Source: an uncultured Alphaproteobacteria bacterium (lineage in GTDB: Bacteria; Pseudomonadota; Alphaproteobacteria; UBA8366; JADFVY01). From it: 59,700 nt of DNA. The translations under genes were made by a program, and so were the position numbers. Under the pieces are notes generated by a model. That model was given only the letters and a program-made list of their open reading frames with translations, did no database searches and was not told the DNA's origin. The stretch lies in contig CAMYNJ010000101.1 in assembly GCA_947259795.1 (NCBI GenBank), forward strand, positions 1 to 59,700. The letters run 5' to 3'. Shown here one piece after another: positions 36,231 through 46,209 of the stretch. Each line of letters opens with the position of its first letter. Position 1 is the first letter of the stretch.

Positions 36231-36259
36231 CTTGCAGGCTTCCCGACGCCTCCCTATAT
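36231..36259 (+). promoter_or_regulatory. Probable RpoH (sigma-32) type promoter of dnaK
   Basis: CTTGCA (36231-36236), a 17-base spacer and CTATAT (36254-36259, inside TCCCTATATAGCC) match the alphaproteobacterial heat-shock promoter pattern CTTG-N17/18-CYTATNT. The implied start is near 36266, giving a leader of about 119 bases before ATG 36385. The same 13-base block TCCCTATATAGCC recurs upstream of typA at 46140-46152. Confidence 0.6.
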
Positions 36260-36384
36260 AGCCCTCAGACCCGCATCCCTGTCGGATGCACCCAAATAGG
36301 TATTTATTCATCAATCCCCGCGGGGGCCCCGGCTGGTGCTGGATTATCCGGGTCACCGGAGCCCGCTGAAAAGGAAAGACGAAG

Positions 36385-38322
<1,938 letters not shown>

Positions 38323-38368
38323 GGGCATAAAGGCCGCGTGTGAGCGCGGTGAAATGAATTAAACGAAC

Positions 38369-38394
38369 CCCCGGCGGCCTTCTGGCTGCCGGGG
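38369..38394 (+). promoter_or_regulatory. dnaK-dnaJ intergenic hairpin
   Basis: CCCCGGCGGCC (38369-38379), loop TTCT, GGCTGCCGGGG (38384-38394) makes an 11-pair stem with one G-U pair. No T-run follows, so it is more likely an mRNA stabiliser or partial attenuator that lowers dnaJ relative to dnaK than a full terminator. It lies 21 bases before the dnaJ ATG. Confidence 0.6.
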
Positions 38395-38414
38395 TAACGC
38401 CGGTTAGGATTGGA

Positions 38415-39551
38415 ATGGCGAAGCAGGACTATTACGAGCTCCTGGGGGTTTCCAAGGACGCGGACATGGCCGTGCTCAAGAAGGCCTATCGCAAGCTGGC
38501 GATGGAGCTTCACCCCGACCGCAATCCCGGCGACAAGGAAGCCGAATCCCGCTTCAAGGAAGTCAACGAGGCCTACGAGGTCCTGAAGGACGACCAGAAG
38601 CGCGCGGCCTATGACCGGTTCGGCCATGCCGCCTTTGAAAACGGGCACGGCGGTGGCGGCGGTCACCGCGGCGGCTTCGATTTCGCCTCGGGTTTCGCCG
38701 ACATCTTCGACGAAATGTTCGGCGAGTTCACCGGCGGCCGGCGCAGCAACGCGGCCACCCGCGGCGCCGACCTCCGCTACAATATGGAAATCTCGCTGGA
38801 AGACGCCTTCAGGGGCCGCCAGCCGGAAATTCGCGTGCCCACCTCGGCCACCTGCAACGGCTGCAGCGGCTCCGGCGCCGAGGGCGGGGCCCAGCCGGTC
38901 ACCTGCCCGACCTGCCAGGGCGCGGGCCGGGTGCGGGCGCAGCAGGGCTTCTTCACCATCGAGCGCACCTGCCCGAACTGCCAGGGCCAGGGCCGCGTTA
39001 TCGACAGCCCCTGCGTCGAATGCCACGGTTCGGGCCGGGTCCGGCGCGAAAAGACGCTGGCCGTCAACATCCCGCCGGGGGTCGAGGACGGAACCCGCAT
39101 CCGCGTCGCCGGCGAGGGCGAGGCAGGCCTGCGCAGCGGGCCGCCGGGCGATCTCTATATTTTCCTGTCGATCAGGCCGCATGCGCTGTTCCGGCGCGAA
39201 GGGCCCGACCTCTATTGCCGGGTGCCGATCCCGCTCAGCACGGCCGCGCTGGGCGGCTCCATCGAGGTCCCGACCATCGAGGGCGGCCGCGCCAAGGTCA
39301 ACATCCCGCCCGGCGCCCAGACCGGCCAGCGTTTTCGCCTGCGCGACAAGGGCATGAGCATCCTGCGTGCCAGGAACCGCGGCGACATGTATATCGAGGC
39401 CCAGGTCGAAACCCCGGTGAACCTGACCAAGCGCCAGAAGGAGCTGCTCAAGGAGTTCGACTCCGCCGGCGGCGGCCACGCCAAGCACCAGCCCGAACAT
39501 CACGGCTTCTTCGCCCGGGTCAAGGAATTCTGGGACGATCTGACGGAATAG
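38415..39551 (+). CDS. dnaJ: Co-chaperone DnaJ (Hsp40)
   Basis: 378 residues. DnaJ stimulates DnaK's ATPase and delivers substrates. The J domain has its HPD at residues 33-35. A Gly-rich stretch ([13 protein letters not shown]) follows, then the zinc-finger domain with all four CxxCxGxG repeats ([32 protein letters not shown]) and the beta-sandwich C-terminal domains. This is a complete type I DnaJ. It probably shares the dnaK transcript. Confidence 0.97.
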   Translation: MAKQDYYELLGVSKDADMAVLKKAYRKLAMELHPDRNPGDKEAESRFKEVNEAYEVLKDDQKRAAYDRFGHAAFENGHGGGGGHRGGFDFASGFADIFDEMFGEFTGGRRSNAATRGADLRYNMEISLEDAFRGRQPEIRVPTSATCNGCSGSGAEGGAQPVTCPTCQGAGRVRAQQGFFTIERTCPNCQGQGRVIDSPCVECHGSGRVRREKTLAVNIPPGVEDGTRIRVAGEGEAGLRSGPPGDLYIFLSIRPHALFRREGPDLYCRVPIPLSTAALGGSIEVPTIEGGRAKVNIPPGAQTGQRFRLRDKGMSILRARNRGDMYIEAQVETPVNLTKRQKELLKEFDSAGGGHAKHQPEHHGFFARVKEFWDDLTE

Positions 39552-39638
39552 TGCGGCACACGCCATGTAGACTCTTCTTTAACCGCTCCGGCGACATGAT
39601 AAGCCTTGCGTGATTCTGCCGCCGAGGAGGGTACGGAA

Positions 39639-40169
39639 ATGTTTACGTTCGGAACGCTCCGCCTGTTGCTGGCTACGTTGCTGCTCGCCGCAGCCGTCAC
39701 TGCACGGGCCGACACGCAGGTACTGCCGGACGGCTGGCGCCTGCCGGCTGCCGGTGAGATTGAGACTCCGGGCCGCTATCTACGCGCCGAAGGCGATTTC
39801 GACGGTGACGGACGGCAGGACTATGCAATGGTCCTGCTTTCCGACCAGCTCGGCCCGCGCGAGCTGCCCGCAATCGGTTTTTTTGCCTGGCTTTCGCAAT
39901 CCGGCGGCGGCAGCGTTTCGCACTTAGTGGGTACTATGGATAATCCTCTGCCCGTGGATTTCGAGCAGGCTGGTATTGCGACAATGCCCCCAGGCCGTTA
40001 TGTCACCGCTTGCGGTGCCGGTCATGGCGGTGGATGCGCCCCCGGGGAGCCGGCCGGGGTGGTCCTGGTGAATGCAGGCATCCAGTGCTGTCTGATGGAG
40101 AGTGTCTCGGGCCTTTTCTGGTGGAATCCCGCGACGCAGCGATTCGACAGCGTTCCGTTTACCGACTGA
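39639..40169 (+). CDS. Secreted protein of unknown function with an FG-GAP/VCBS-like calcium loop
   Basis: 176 residues from ATG 39639, the start that gives a clean signal peptide (TFGTLRLLLATLLLAAAVTA, cleavage likely after ARA or AVTARA); the frame is open from 39606. The mature N-terminus contains GDFDGDGRQDYAMVLLS, a D-x-D-x-D-G loop as in VCBS/FG-GAP repeats. Four cysteines lie in the C-terminal half (ACGAGHGGGCAP and IQCCL), suggesting disulfides in the periplasm. I do not recognise the family. Confidence 0.72.
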   Translation: MFTFGTLRLLLATLLLAAAVTARADTQVLPDGWRLPAAGEIETPGRYLRAEGDFDGDGRQDYAMVLLSDQLGPRELPAIGFFAWLSQSGGGSVSHLVGTMDNPLPVDFEQAGIATMPPGRYVTACGAGHGGGCAPGEPAGVVLVNAGIQCCLMESVSGLFWWNPATQRFDSVPFTD

Positions 40170-40291
40170 CCAACCTTATCCGCAGCGACGGGTTCGTGCA
40201 GTGACCGGCAGGATGTTTAGCCTGACCCTCGCATATTGCCCGGCCCTGTGCTTTAACACCACGGGACAACGCTCCGGCGGAGGCGCGAGCC

Positions 40292-41107
40292 ATGGCGGCT
40301 GAAATGAAGATCGGGATTGTCGGCGCGGCGGGGCGCATGGGGCAGATGCTGGTGCGCCAGGTTGGCGAGACGCCGGGCTGCGTGCTGGCCGGTGCCACCG
40401 AACGGCCGGGCAGCGACACGATCGGCAGGGATGCGGGCGTGCTGGCGGGCCTTGGTGAGGCCGGCGTCGCGATCGGCGACGATGCCGCGGCGATGATCGC
40501 CGGCGTCGATGCCGTCATCGATTTCACCGCGCCCGACATCTCGGTCCAGCATGCGGAACTGGCGGTCCAGGCGGGCGCGGCCATTATCATCGGTACTACC
40601 GGCATGGGGCCCGGCCACATGGAATCGCTGCAGCGCGCGGCGCGCCATGCGCCCGTGGTGTTCGCCCCGAATATGAGCGTCGGCGTGAACCTGTTGATGG
40701 CGCTGGTCGAACAGGTCGCGCGCACGCTGGACGATTCCTACGATATCGAGATCGTCGAGATGCACCACCGCCACAAGGTGGACGCGCCCTCGGGCACGGC
40801 GCTGGGCCTGGGGCGGGCCGCCGCGGCGGGCCGGGGCGTCAGCCTGGAAGAGGCCGGTCGGCTGTCGCGCGAGGGCCATACCGGCGCCCGGCCGCGCGGC
40901 GAGATCGGCTTCGCGACGTTGCGCGGCGGCGACGTGGTTGGCGATCATACGGTCTGCTTCGCGACCGAGGGCGAGCGGATCGAACTGACCCACAAGGCCT
41001 CCAGCCGCCGGATCTACGCCGCCGGCGCCTTGCGCGCCGCCCTGTGGACGAAGGGCCGCGCGCCGGGCCTCTATTCGATGAACGACGTGCTGGGGATCGA
41101 GACCTGA
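40292..41107 (+). CDS. dapB: 4-hydroxy-tetrahydrodipicolinate reductase
   Basis: 271 residues. DapB reduces HTPA to tetrahydrodipicolinate in the lysine/diaminopimelate pathway. The NAD(P)-binding loop GAAGRMGQML is at residues 11-20, DFTAPDIS and GTTGMGP form the nucleotide site, and EMHHRHKVDAPSGTALGLG carries the catalytic His and Lys. A CGGAGG ribosome site stands 8 or so bases before ATG 40292. It appears to be transcribed alone; asd of the same pathway is about 13 kb away. Confidence 0.96.
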   Translation: MAAEMKIGIVGAAGRMGQMLVRQVGETPGCVLAGATERPGSDTIGRDAGVLAGLGEAGVAIGDDAAAMIAGVDAVIDFTAPDISVQHAELAVQAGAAIIIGTTGMGPGHMESLQRAARHAPVVFAPNMSVGVNLLMALVEQVARTLDDSYDIEIVEMHHRHKVDAPSGTALGLGRAAAAGRGVSLEEAGRLSREGHTGARPRGEIGFATLRGGDVVGDHTVCFATEGERIELTHKASSRRIYAAGALRAALWTKGRAPGLYSMNDVLGIET

Positions 41108-41313
41108 CGGGTCGGGCGCCGGCTGCCGCTACCGCGGCACTTCAGTCAAGCCATATCTTCCCGCCAACCTTTGTTCAACAAAACCTACCCCCGATCTCCA
41201 TCGCGCGTACCCCGCACATACATCTTTCCTGTGCCGGTCCTGCATGGGATCTATATGAAACCCGCCGGAATCGCCCCGCCGGGCGTGGCGGGTGCCGATT
41301 CAGCCGAGGCAAA

Positions 41314-42237
41314 CTACCCATTCATACTCTTTTTCGGGGAGGTGGCTTTCCTCATCCCGATTCGCGTGAAGGCGATGCCGGCCAGGATGATCCCGAGAGC
41401 CAGGACGGCGCGCCAGTGCAGCAGCTCGTCGAGGAAGATGATCCCCCAGATCACCCCGAGGCAGGGGATCAGATAATTGTTGAGCGCGATGAAGTTGGCG
41501 CCGGTGCGGCGCAGCAGCGTGAAATACAGGATATAGGCCAGGGCCGTCGGGAACAGGCCCAGCATAACCACCGACCATACCGAATCGGCGCTGGGCGACA
41601 GGGTCCATGGGCGGTCGAATATCAGGCTCACCGGCAGGATGAAGACCATGGCGGCGGTCAGCGCGCCCGCACTGCTCAGCGATGTCGGCATCTTCGGCAG
41701 GCGCCGGGCGATCACGGTGGCGACGGCATAGCAGGCTGCCCCACAGGCCACGGCGGTCTGGCGAATCGCGTTGTCGCCCAGCCCGCCCAGCGCGTCGGGA
41801 CCGATCAGCACCAGCACGCCCGCGAAACCGAAGGCCACACCCGTGATGCGCGCCGGATTCATGCGTTCGTCCTCGGCGAAGAAATGCGCCAGCACCAGCG
41901 TCGCGATCGGCATCACCGCCATCAGGATGGCCGCCAGCCCGCTGTCGATACTCTCCTCGCCCCAGCCGATCAGCGTGAAGGGCAGCGCATTGCCGAACAG
42001 GCCGATCAGGAAGAATTTCGGCCACAAGCCGGGCTCGTCGGGAAAGCGATGGCCGCGCAGCCGCGCATAGATGACGATAATGACCGTGGCCAGCAGCAGG
42101 CGCCCGGCGGTCACCGTCATCGGCGGCACCGTCTCCACCGCCACCTTGATAAAGCCAAAGGAGGAACTCCAGATCGTCGCCAGCGACAGCAGCAGGACGA
42201 TTTCGGGCGCGCCCGCCTGGCCTGAACCGGTCCTCAT
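41314..42237 (-). CDS. EamA/DMT superfamily transporter
   Basis: 307 residues with ten predicted membrane helices arranged as two EamA repeats (first from LLLSLATIWSSSFGFIKVAV, second from AVACGAACYAVATVIARR). This is the drug/metabolite transporter fold, usually exporting amino acids or small metabolites; the substrate cannot be read. It starts 6 bases after the DUF2244 gene on the same strand and is probably cotranscribed with it. The 206 bases beyond its stop, before dapB, contain no gene. Confidence 0.88.
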   Translation of the reverse strand: MRTGSGQAGAPEIVLLLSLATIWSSSFGFIKVAVETVPPMTVTAGRLLLATVIIVIYARLRGHRFPDEPGLWPKFFLIGLFGNALPFTLIGWGEESIDSGLAAILMAVMPIATLVLAHFFAEDERMNPARITGVAFGFAGVLVLIGPDALGGLGDNAIRQTAVACGAACYAVATVIARRLPKMPTSLSSAGALTAAMVFILPVSLIFDRPWTLSPSADSVWSVVMLGLFPTALAYILYFTLLRRTGANFIALNNYLIPCLGVIWGIIFLDELLHWRAVLALGIILAGIAFTRIGMRKATSPKKSMNG

Positions 42238-42243
42238 ATGCGG

Positions 42244-42774
42244 TTAGCTGGCTGCGCAGGGATGCGGCGCGGCGCGCCAGCGGTTCAGCGCCTCGCGCAG
42301 GGCCTCGGCCAGTTCCAGCCGCTCGTCCGGCGTCAGGAAGCTGCCGACGACCATCCGCCGGCCGTGGCTGGACAGGATAAGCTGACTGTCATGCTCCGGC
42401 GGGATGTCGATATCGATCCGCAGCCAGTTGGGCTGCAGCCGCCAGACCCGCGACACTGCGCCGTCCGGGCGCACGTGGCTGATCTCCAGCCCGTCGTCGC
42501 TCAGCCGCAGACGCTCATAGGCGCGCGCGGCGCGGTAGTTCAGTTTGAAAGCGCCGTAGAGCAGGACGAATTCCAGCCCGCAGAATCCGATTACCGGCCA
42601 GGCCCCCATCTGCCAGAACAGCAGCCCCACCGCAAACAGCCCGGCCGCGGAAGCAGCCATCAGCAGCCGGAAGCCAAGGGGCGACAGGCTGCGATGCGGG
42701 TGCAGCACCGCATCGAAAAAGACGTGGCCGCCGCCCGAACCGGGGCTGTCCGTGCTCTCAGTATTACCCGCCAT
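42244..42774 (-). CDS. DUF2244 membrane protein
   Basis: 176 residues from the ATG at 42774; the open frame reaches 42867 but would run into the divergent nth start region. The family's layout is present: a soluble N-terminus with FFDAVLHPHRSLSPLGFRLL, two membrane helices (LLMAASAAGLFAVGLLFWQM and VIGFCGLEFVLLYGAF), then NYRAARAYERLRLSDDGLEI and a beta-rich cytosolic C-terminal part (RRMVVGSFLTPDERLELAEAL). DUF2244 genes often lie beside nth in alphaproteobacteria. Function unknown. Confidence 0.85.
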   Translation of the reverse strand: MAGNTESTDSPGSGGGHVFFDAVLHPHRSLSPLGFRLLMAASAAGLFAVGLLFWQMGAWPVIGFCGLEFVLLYGAFKLNYRAARAYERLRLSDDGLEISHVRPDGAVSRVWRLQPNWLRIDIDIPPEHDSQLILSSHGRRMVVGSFLTPDERLELAEALREALNRWRAAPHPCAAS

Positions 42775-42865
42775 ATTGCGATTCTTATGCTTCAAGACGC
42801 GGCCTGTCCAGATGCCGAATGCAACGGCTTGGCCTCCCGCCCCTCGGCGGGTAATCTCCAAACCC

Positions 42866-43498
42866 ATGAAAAAAGCAAATATCGAGGAATTCTTCCGGCG
42901 GCTCGAGGCGCGCGACCCGAATCCGCGTGGCGAACTGGACCATATTAATTCCTATACGCTGCTGGTGGCCGTCGTACTGTCGGCGCAGGCGACCGATGTC
43001 GGCGTCAACAAGGCCACCGAGCCGCTGTTCAAGGTGGTGAATAGCCCGGAAAAGATGCTGGCGCTGGGCGAGGCGAAACTTCGCGACTACATCAAGACGA
43101 TCGGGCTGTTCAATACCAAGGCCAGGAACGTCATCGCGCTGAGCCGCATTCTGGTCGACGAGCATGGCGGCGAGGTGCCGCGCGACCGGGCGGCGCTCGA
43201 AAGGTTGCCCGGCGTGGGCCGCAAGACCGCGAATGTGGTGCTGAACATCGCCTTCGGCGAGCCGACGATCGCGGTCGACACCCATATCTTCCGCGTCGGC
43301 AACCGCACCGGCCTGGCGCCCGGCAAGACGGTGCTGGCGGTGGAACAGAAGCTGGAAAAGGTCGTGCCGGCGAAATACCGGCTGCACGCCCATCACTGGC
43401 TGATCCTGCATGGACGCTATATCTGCAAGGCCCGCAAACCCGACTGCCCGGCCTGCCCGGTCAACGACCTCTGCGCCTACAAGGCGAAGACGCTGTAG
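42866..43498 (+). CDS. nth: Endonuclease III (DNA glycosylase/AP lyase)
   Basis: 210 residues from ATG 42866; upstream codons in the frame are not conserved. Nth excises oxidised pyrimidines and cuts the abasic strand. The helix-hairpin-helix LPGVGRKTANVVL carries the catalytic Lys near 119, the catalytic Asp is in AVDTHIFRV near 138, and the C-terminal [4Fe-4S] loop is C-x6-C-x2-C-x5-C (CKARKPDCPACPVNDLC). All key residues are present. Confidence 0.96.
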   Translation: MKKANIEEFFRRLEARDPNPRGELDHINSYTLLVAVVLSAQATDVGVNKATEPLFKVVNSPEKMLALGEAKLRDYIKTIGLFNTKARNVIALSRILVDEHGGEVPRDRAALERLPGVGRKTANVVLNIAFGEPTIAVDTHIFRVGNRTGLAPGKTVLAVEQKLEKVVPAKYRLHAHHWLILHGRYICKARKPDCPACPVNDLCAYKAKTL

Positions 43499-43571
43499 CG
43501 GCGGTGTGGCGCCGCTCGCCGGACATTCATTCCAAAGCCGCGCGCAAGCAACGTTTCGGCGACCGGTCGCC

Positions 43572-44003
43572 TCAGGTGCTCGGCATGGCGGCGCGCAGCA
43601 TGCCGGCGAAACAGTCTCGCACCGAAGACGCGCCGCCATCGCCGCGGTCGCGCAGGTCGACATGTTCGACCTTCTTGTCCACGCCGTAGAGGAACAGGTC
43701 CAGGACGCAGCGGTCGGCGCGGTATTGCCAGACCTCCGCATCGCCGTCCCGGCGGATCAGCGCCGGCTCGCCAAGCTTTTCGTTCAGCGTGGCGCGGTCC
43801 AGCCCCATCAGCTGTTGCGGGTCGTCATTGACCGGCGGCAAGGCCGCCATGCCGTTATAGGGCATCGCCGGATTGTCGGCGGATCCCGGTGGCGCCGTTT
43901 CGGCAGTATCGGGCTCTGCCGGTTCCGTCACCGCGCAGCCGGCCAGGATCAGGCCGGCCACCAGGGCGGCGATAAGGGGCGAGGATTTTTCAGGCGACAC
44001 CAT
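43572..44003 (-). CDS. Small lipoprotein of unknown function
   Basis: 143 residues from the ATG at 44003, which gives a normal lipoprotein signal (SSPLIAALVAGLILAGC, Cys22 or 23). An Ala/Pro/Glu-rich linker precedes a compact C-terminal domain (LMGLDRATLNEKLGEPALIR, AEVWQYRADRCVLDLFLYG) that resembles the SmpA/OmlA-type outer-membrane assembly fold in length and pattern (W-x-Y followed by C-x-L). That resemblance is weak and I would not name it. It converges with nth. Confidence 0.72.
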   Translation of the reverse strand: MVSPEKSSPLIAALVAGLILAGCAVTEPAEPDTAETAPPGSADNPAMPYNGMAALPPVNDDPQQLMGLDRATLNEKLGEPALIRRDGDAEVWQYRADRCVLDLFLYGVDKKVEHVDLRDRGDGGASSVRDCFAGMLRAAMPST

Positions 44004-44210
44004 GCGGCGCCTCTGCCGCCAGCCCCGCTTCCCCGCGCTTGTCCGCATCTGTTTCATCGGCAATCTCCATCGTTCCGGCGATTTTTCCGGCGCGCCCCTT
44101 GCCGGCAGCCATGGCGGTCCCTCGAGGATATTTGGGCTGGCAGTCCCAATAGCGGGCTGGCCGAGACGATCCTCACGGAAAATATTGGCCGAAAAATGGC
44201 GCCTGCCGGT

Positions 44211-44936
44211 TTATCCCGCAACGCGCACGGCCTGCCGGCGCAGCAGGTCCTGCGTTACGTGGACCATGAAGGCGGCGCCCAGCACCGGCGCCAACAGGTT
44301 CACGACGGGAATGGTCATCAGGAAGGTCAACATCACGCCCGCCATCATGACCTTGCCGCGATAGGATCTCCGCAGCCGGTGGGCCTCGGCCTGATCCATC
44401 CGGCGAAAGGCCGCCAGCTCGAAGAATTCCCGGCCGATCAGATAGCCGTTCAGAAGATAGTAGAGCAGCAGATTGGCGCCCGGAATCAACAGAAGAAGGA
44501 GATAGACAGGCAGCACCAGCAGGTTGAGCAGAACGACGATCGCCGCGAACTTGACGGTCGAGGCCAGAGTTTCGAGCAGCGGCTGCTTGCGGGCCTCGCC
44601 GAGTTCCGGATAATGGCGCTGTTCCACCACCTCGGCGACCTGGTCCAAGAACAGCCCGACGACGATCGTCACCACCGCGGGGAACATCAGAAAGGTGGCG
44701 ACCAGCAGCGTTCCGAAAAACGCCAGCCCGGCCAGCCAGTCGAAGGCCCCGCCCATCCATTCCACGATGGTGGCCAGGCCCCAGATCGACGCGGGATCGA
44801 CATTGGCCAGCACCCACCAGACGATCGCCCACAGAATTGTAAAGATCGCCAGTGCGCCAGCAATCCCCAGCCACAGCACGCGGCGCATTTTGGGATCGGT
44901 AAGCTGGGCGACGGCCCTGGAAAAATGTGTCAGCAT
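44211..44936 (-). CDS. EI24 domain membrane protein (CysZ-like)
   Basis: 241 residues. Membrane helices are seen near 22-45, 65-100, 125-160 and 200-225 with the conserved LLYYLLNGYLIGREFFELAA block of the EI24/CysZ family. E. coli CysZ is a sulfate transporter, but most EI24 proteins are unassigned and no cysteine-biosynthesis gene is nearby. The 207 bases beyond the stop contain no gene. It is divergent from the PfkB kinase. Confidence 0.85.
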   Translation of the reverse strand: MLTHFSRAVAQLTDPKMRRVLWLGIAGALAIFTILWAIVWWVLANVDPASIWGLATIVEWMGGAFDWLAGLAFFGTLLVATFLMFPAVVTIVVGLFLDQVAEVVEQRHYPELGEARKQPLLETLASTVKFAAIVVLLNLLVLPVYLLLLLIPGANLLLYYLLNGYLIGREFFELAAFRRMDQAEAHRLRRSYRGKVMMAGVMLTFLMTIPVVNLLAPVLGAAFMVHVTQDLLRRQAVRVAG

Positions 44937-45061
44937 GGCAACGGGTTTACCCTCTGCGCTACCGCCGGGGCAAGCCCCGAGATTCTCTTAGGGATTGCCT
45001 TGGCGAGGCAGGCGGTTATATTCACGCCGGTTCAAGGCTGGCGGTTAACGAGGGACGCAGT

Positions 45062-46006
45062 ATGGCAGCAGTATTCGATGTCGCGGGAATCGGCAACGCA
45101 CTGGTCGATGTGGTGACCCATGTGGATGACGGATTCCTGGCGGAACAGCAGCTCGCCAAGGGCACGATGACGCTGGTGGATTCGAATACGGCTGACTTCC
45201 TCTACGGCAAGCTGCCGCCGGGCATCGAGGTGTCGGGCGGTTCCTGCGCCAACACGATGGCTGCCCTCGCTTCGCTGGGCGGCAAGGGCGCTTATATCGG
45301 CAAGGTCAAGGCCGATTATTTCGGCCAGGTTTTTCGCCACGACATGGATTCGATCGGCGTGGAATTCTCCAACGAGGCCAGCCCGGACGGGCCGGCGACC
45401 GGCCGCTGCCTGGTGCTGGTTTCGCCCGACGCGCAGCGCACGATGTGCACCGACCTCGGTGCGGCCAGCACGCTCGGCGTCGGCGATCTCAAGGGCGGGG
45501 TGATCCAGAACAGCCGCGTGACCTATATGGAGGGCTATCTGTTCGACCGGCCGGAGGCGCAGCGCGCCTTCGTCCGCGCCGCAGAATACGCCCACGATTC
45601 AGGCCACAAGGTGTCGATAACCCTGTCCGACCCGTTCTGTGTCGACCGCCATCGCGACGCCTTCCGCGACCTCGTCGCCGAACATATCGACATATTGTTC
45701 GCCAATGACGAAGAAATCATGTCGCTTTACGAGGCGACGGTCTTCGACGACGCCATTCAAATGCTCCATGCCCGGGGCCAGGTGGATATCGCCTGCCTGA
45801 CCCGCAGCGAAAAGGGCTCGGTCATCATCCATGGCGACGAAGTTCACGTCATCGACGCGGAACCGGTCCGCGAGGTGGTCGACACCACCGGCGCCGGGGA
45901 TTTCTATGCGGCCGGGTTCCTGTACGCCGCATCGCGGCGATTGCGGCCGGCGAGGTCATCTCCCACAACGGCGCCCGGCCGGAAAAGGATCTGGCGGCGC
46001 TGGTGA
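45062..46006 (+). CDS. PfkB-family kinase (adenosine kinase-like) with a frameshifted C-terminus
   Basis: 314 residues from ATG 45062. PfkB kinases phosphorylate sugars or nucleosides. Present: N-terminal GIGNALVDVVTHVDD, the GGSCANTMAALASLGGKGAY substrate region, ANDEEIMSLY and the catalytic signature VVDTTGAGDFYAAGFLY. Immediately after FLY the frame turns into an Arg/Pro-rich tail ending at 46006. The expected conserved ending, RIAAIAAGEVISHNGARPEK and onward to a stop at 46045-46047, is intact in the +2 frame from 45928. About eleven codons (roughly 34 bases) before it appear to be missing. The altered tail loses part of the adenine pocket, so activity is doubtful. Confidence 0.85.
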   Translation: MAAVFDVAGIGNALVDVVTHVDDGFLAEQQLAKGTMTLVDSNTADFLYGKLPPGIEVSGGSCANTMAALASLGGKGAYIGKVKADYFGQVFRHDMDSIGVEFSNEASPDGPATGRCLVLVSPDAQRTMCTDLGAASTLGVGDLKGGVIQNSRVTYMEGYLFDRPEAQRAFVRAAEYAHDSGHKVSITLSDPFCVDRHRDAFRDLVAEHIDILFANDEEIMSLYEATVFDDAIQMLHARGQVDIACLTRSEKGSVIIHGDEVHVIDAEPVREVVDTTGAGDFYAAGFLYAASRRLRPARSSPTTAPGRKRIWRRW

Positions 46007-46139
46007 AAGAAAAGCTGGGGCCCTTGCCGACCCGGTCGCAGCAATAGGTTCGATCAAACCGGTTTTGTTGTTTTCGGGCGCCTCCGGTGTTGCCGGAGTC
46101 ACCCCATTGAAAGATTCGGCTGGCCTGCGGGCCCGCAAA

Positions 46140-46200
46140 TCCCTATATAGCCGGCACGGCCCGTCCCGAAGGACGGGCCAGACTTTTTCCTTTTGCGGGC
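46140..46200 (+). promoter_or_regulatory. typA promoter block and leader hairpin resembling an attenuator
   Basis: TCCCTATATAGCC at 46140-46152 is identical to the -10 block of dnaK; a transcript would start near 46155. At once follows GGCCCGTCC (46158-46166), loop CGAA, GGACGGGCC (46171-46179), a perfect 9-pair stem, then AGAC and TTTTTCCTTTT (46184-46194). This has the form of an intrinsic terminator but stands in the leader of typA, 30 bases before its ATG. It could attenuate typA or stop read-through from the kinase. Confidence 0.6.
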
Positions 46201-46209
46201 TGGACCCCA

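Noticed and set aside
33430-36384. CIRCE element for HrcA
   Set aside because: Looked for TTAGCACTC and GAGTGCTAA arms before hrcA, grpE and dnaK; none found.
41170-41182. Perfect palindrome TTTGTTCAACAAA between dapB and the EamA gene
   Set aside because: It lies downstream of both genes, where an operator is not expected, and is too short to call a terminator.
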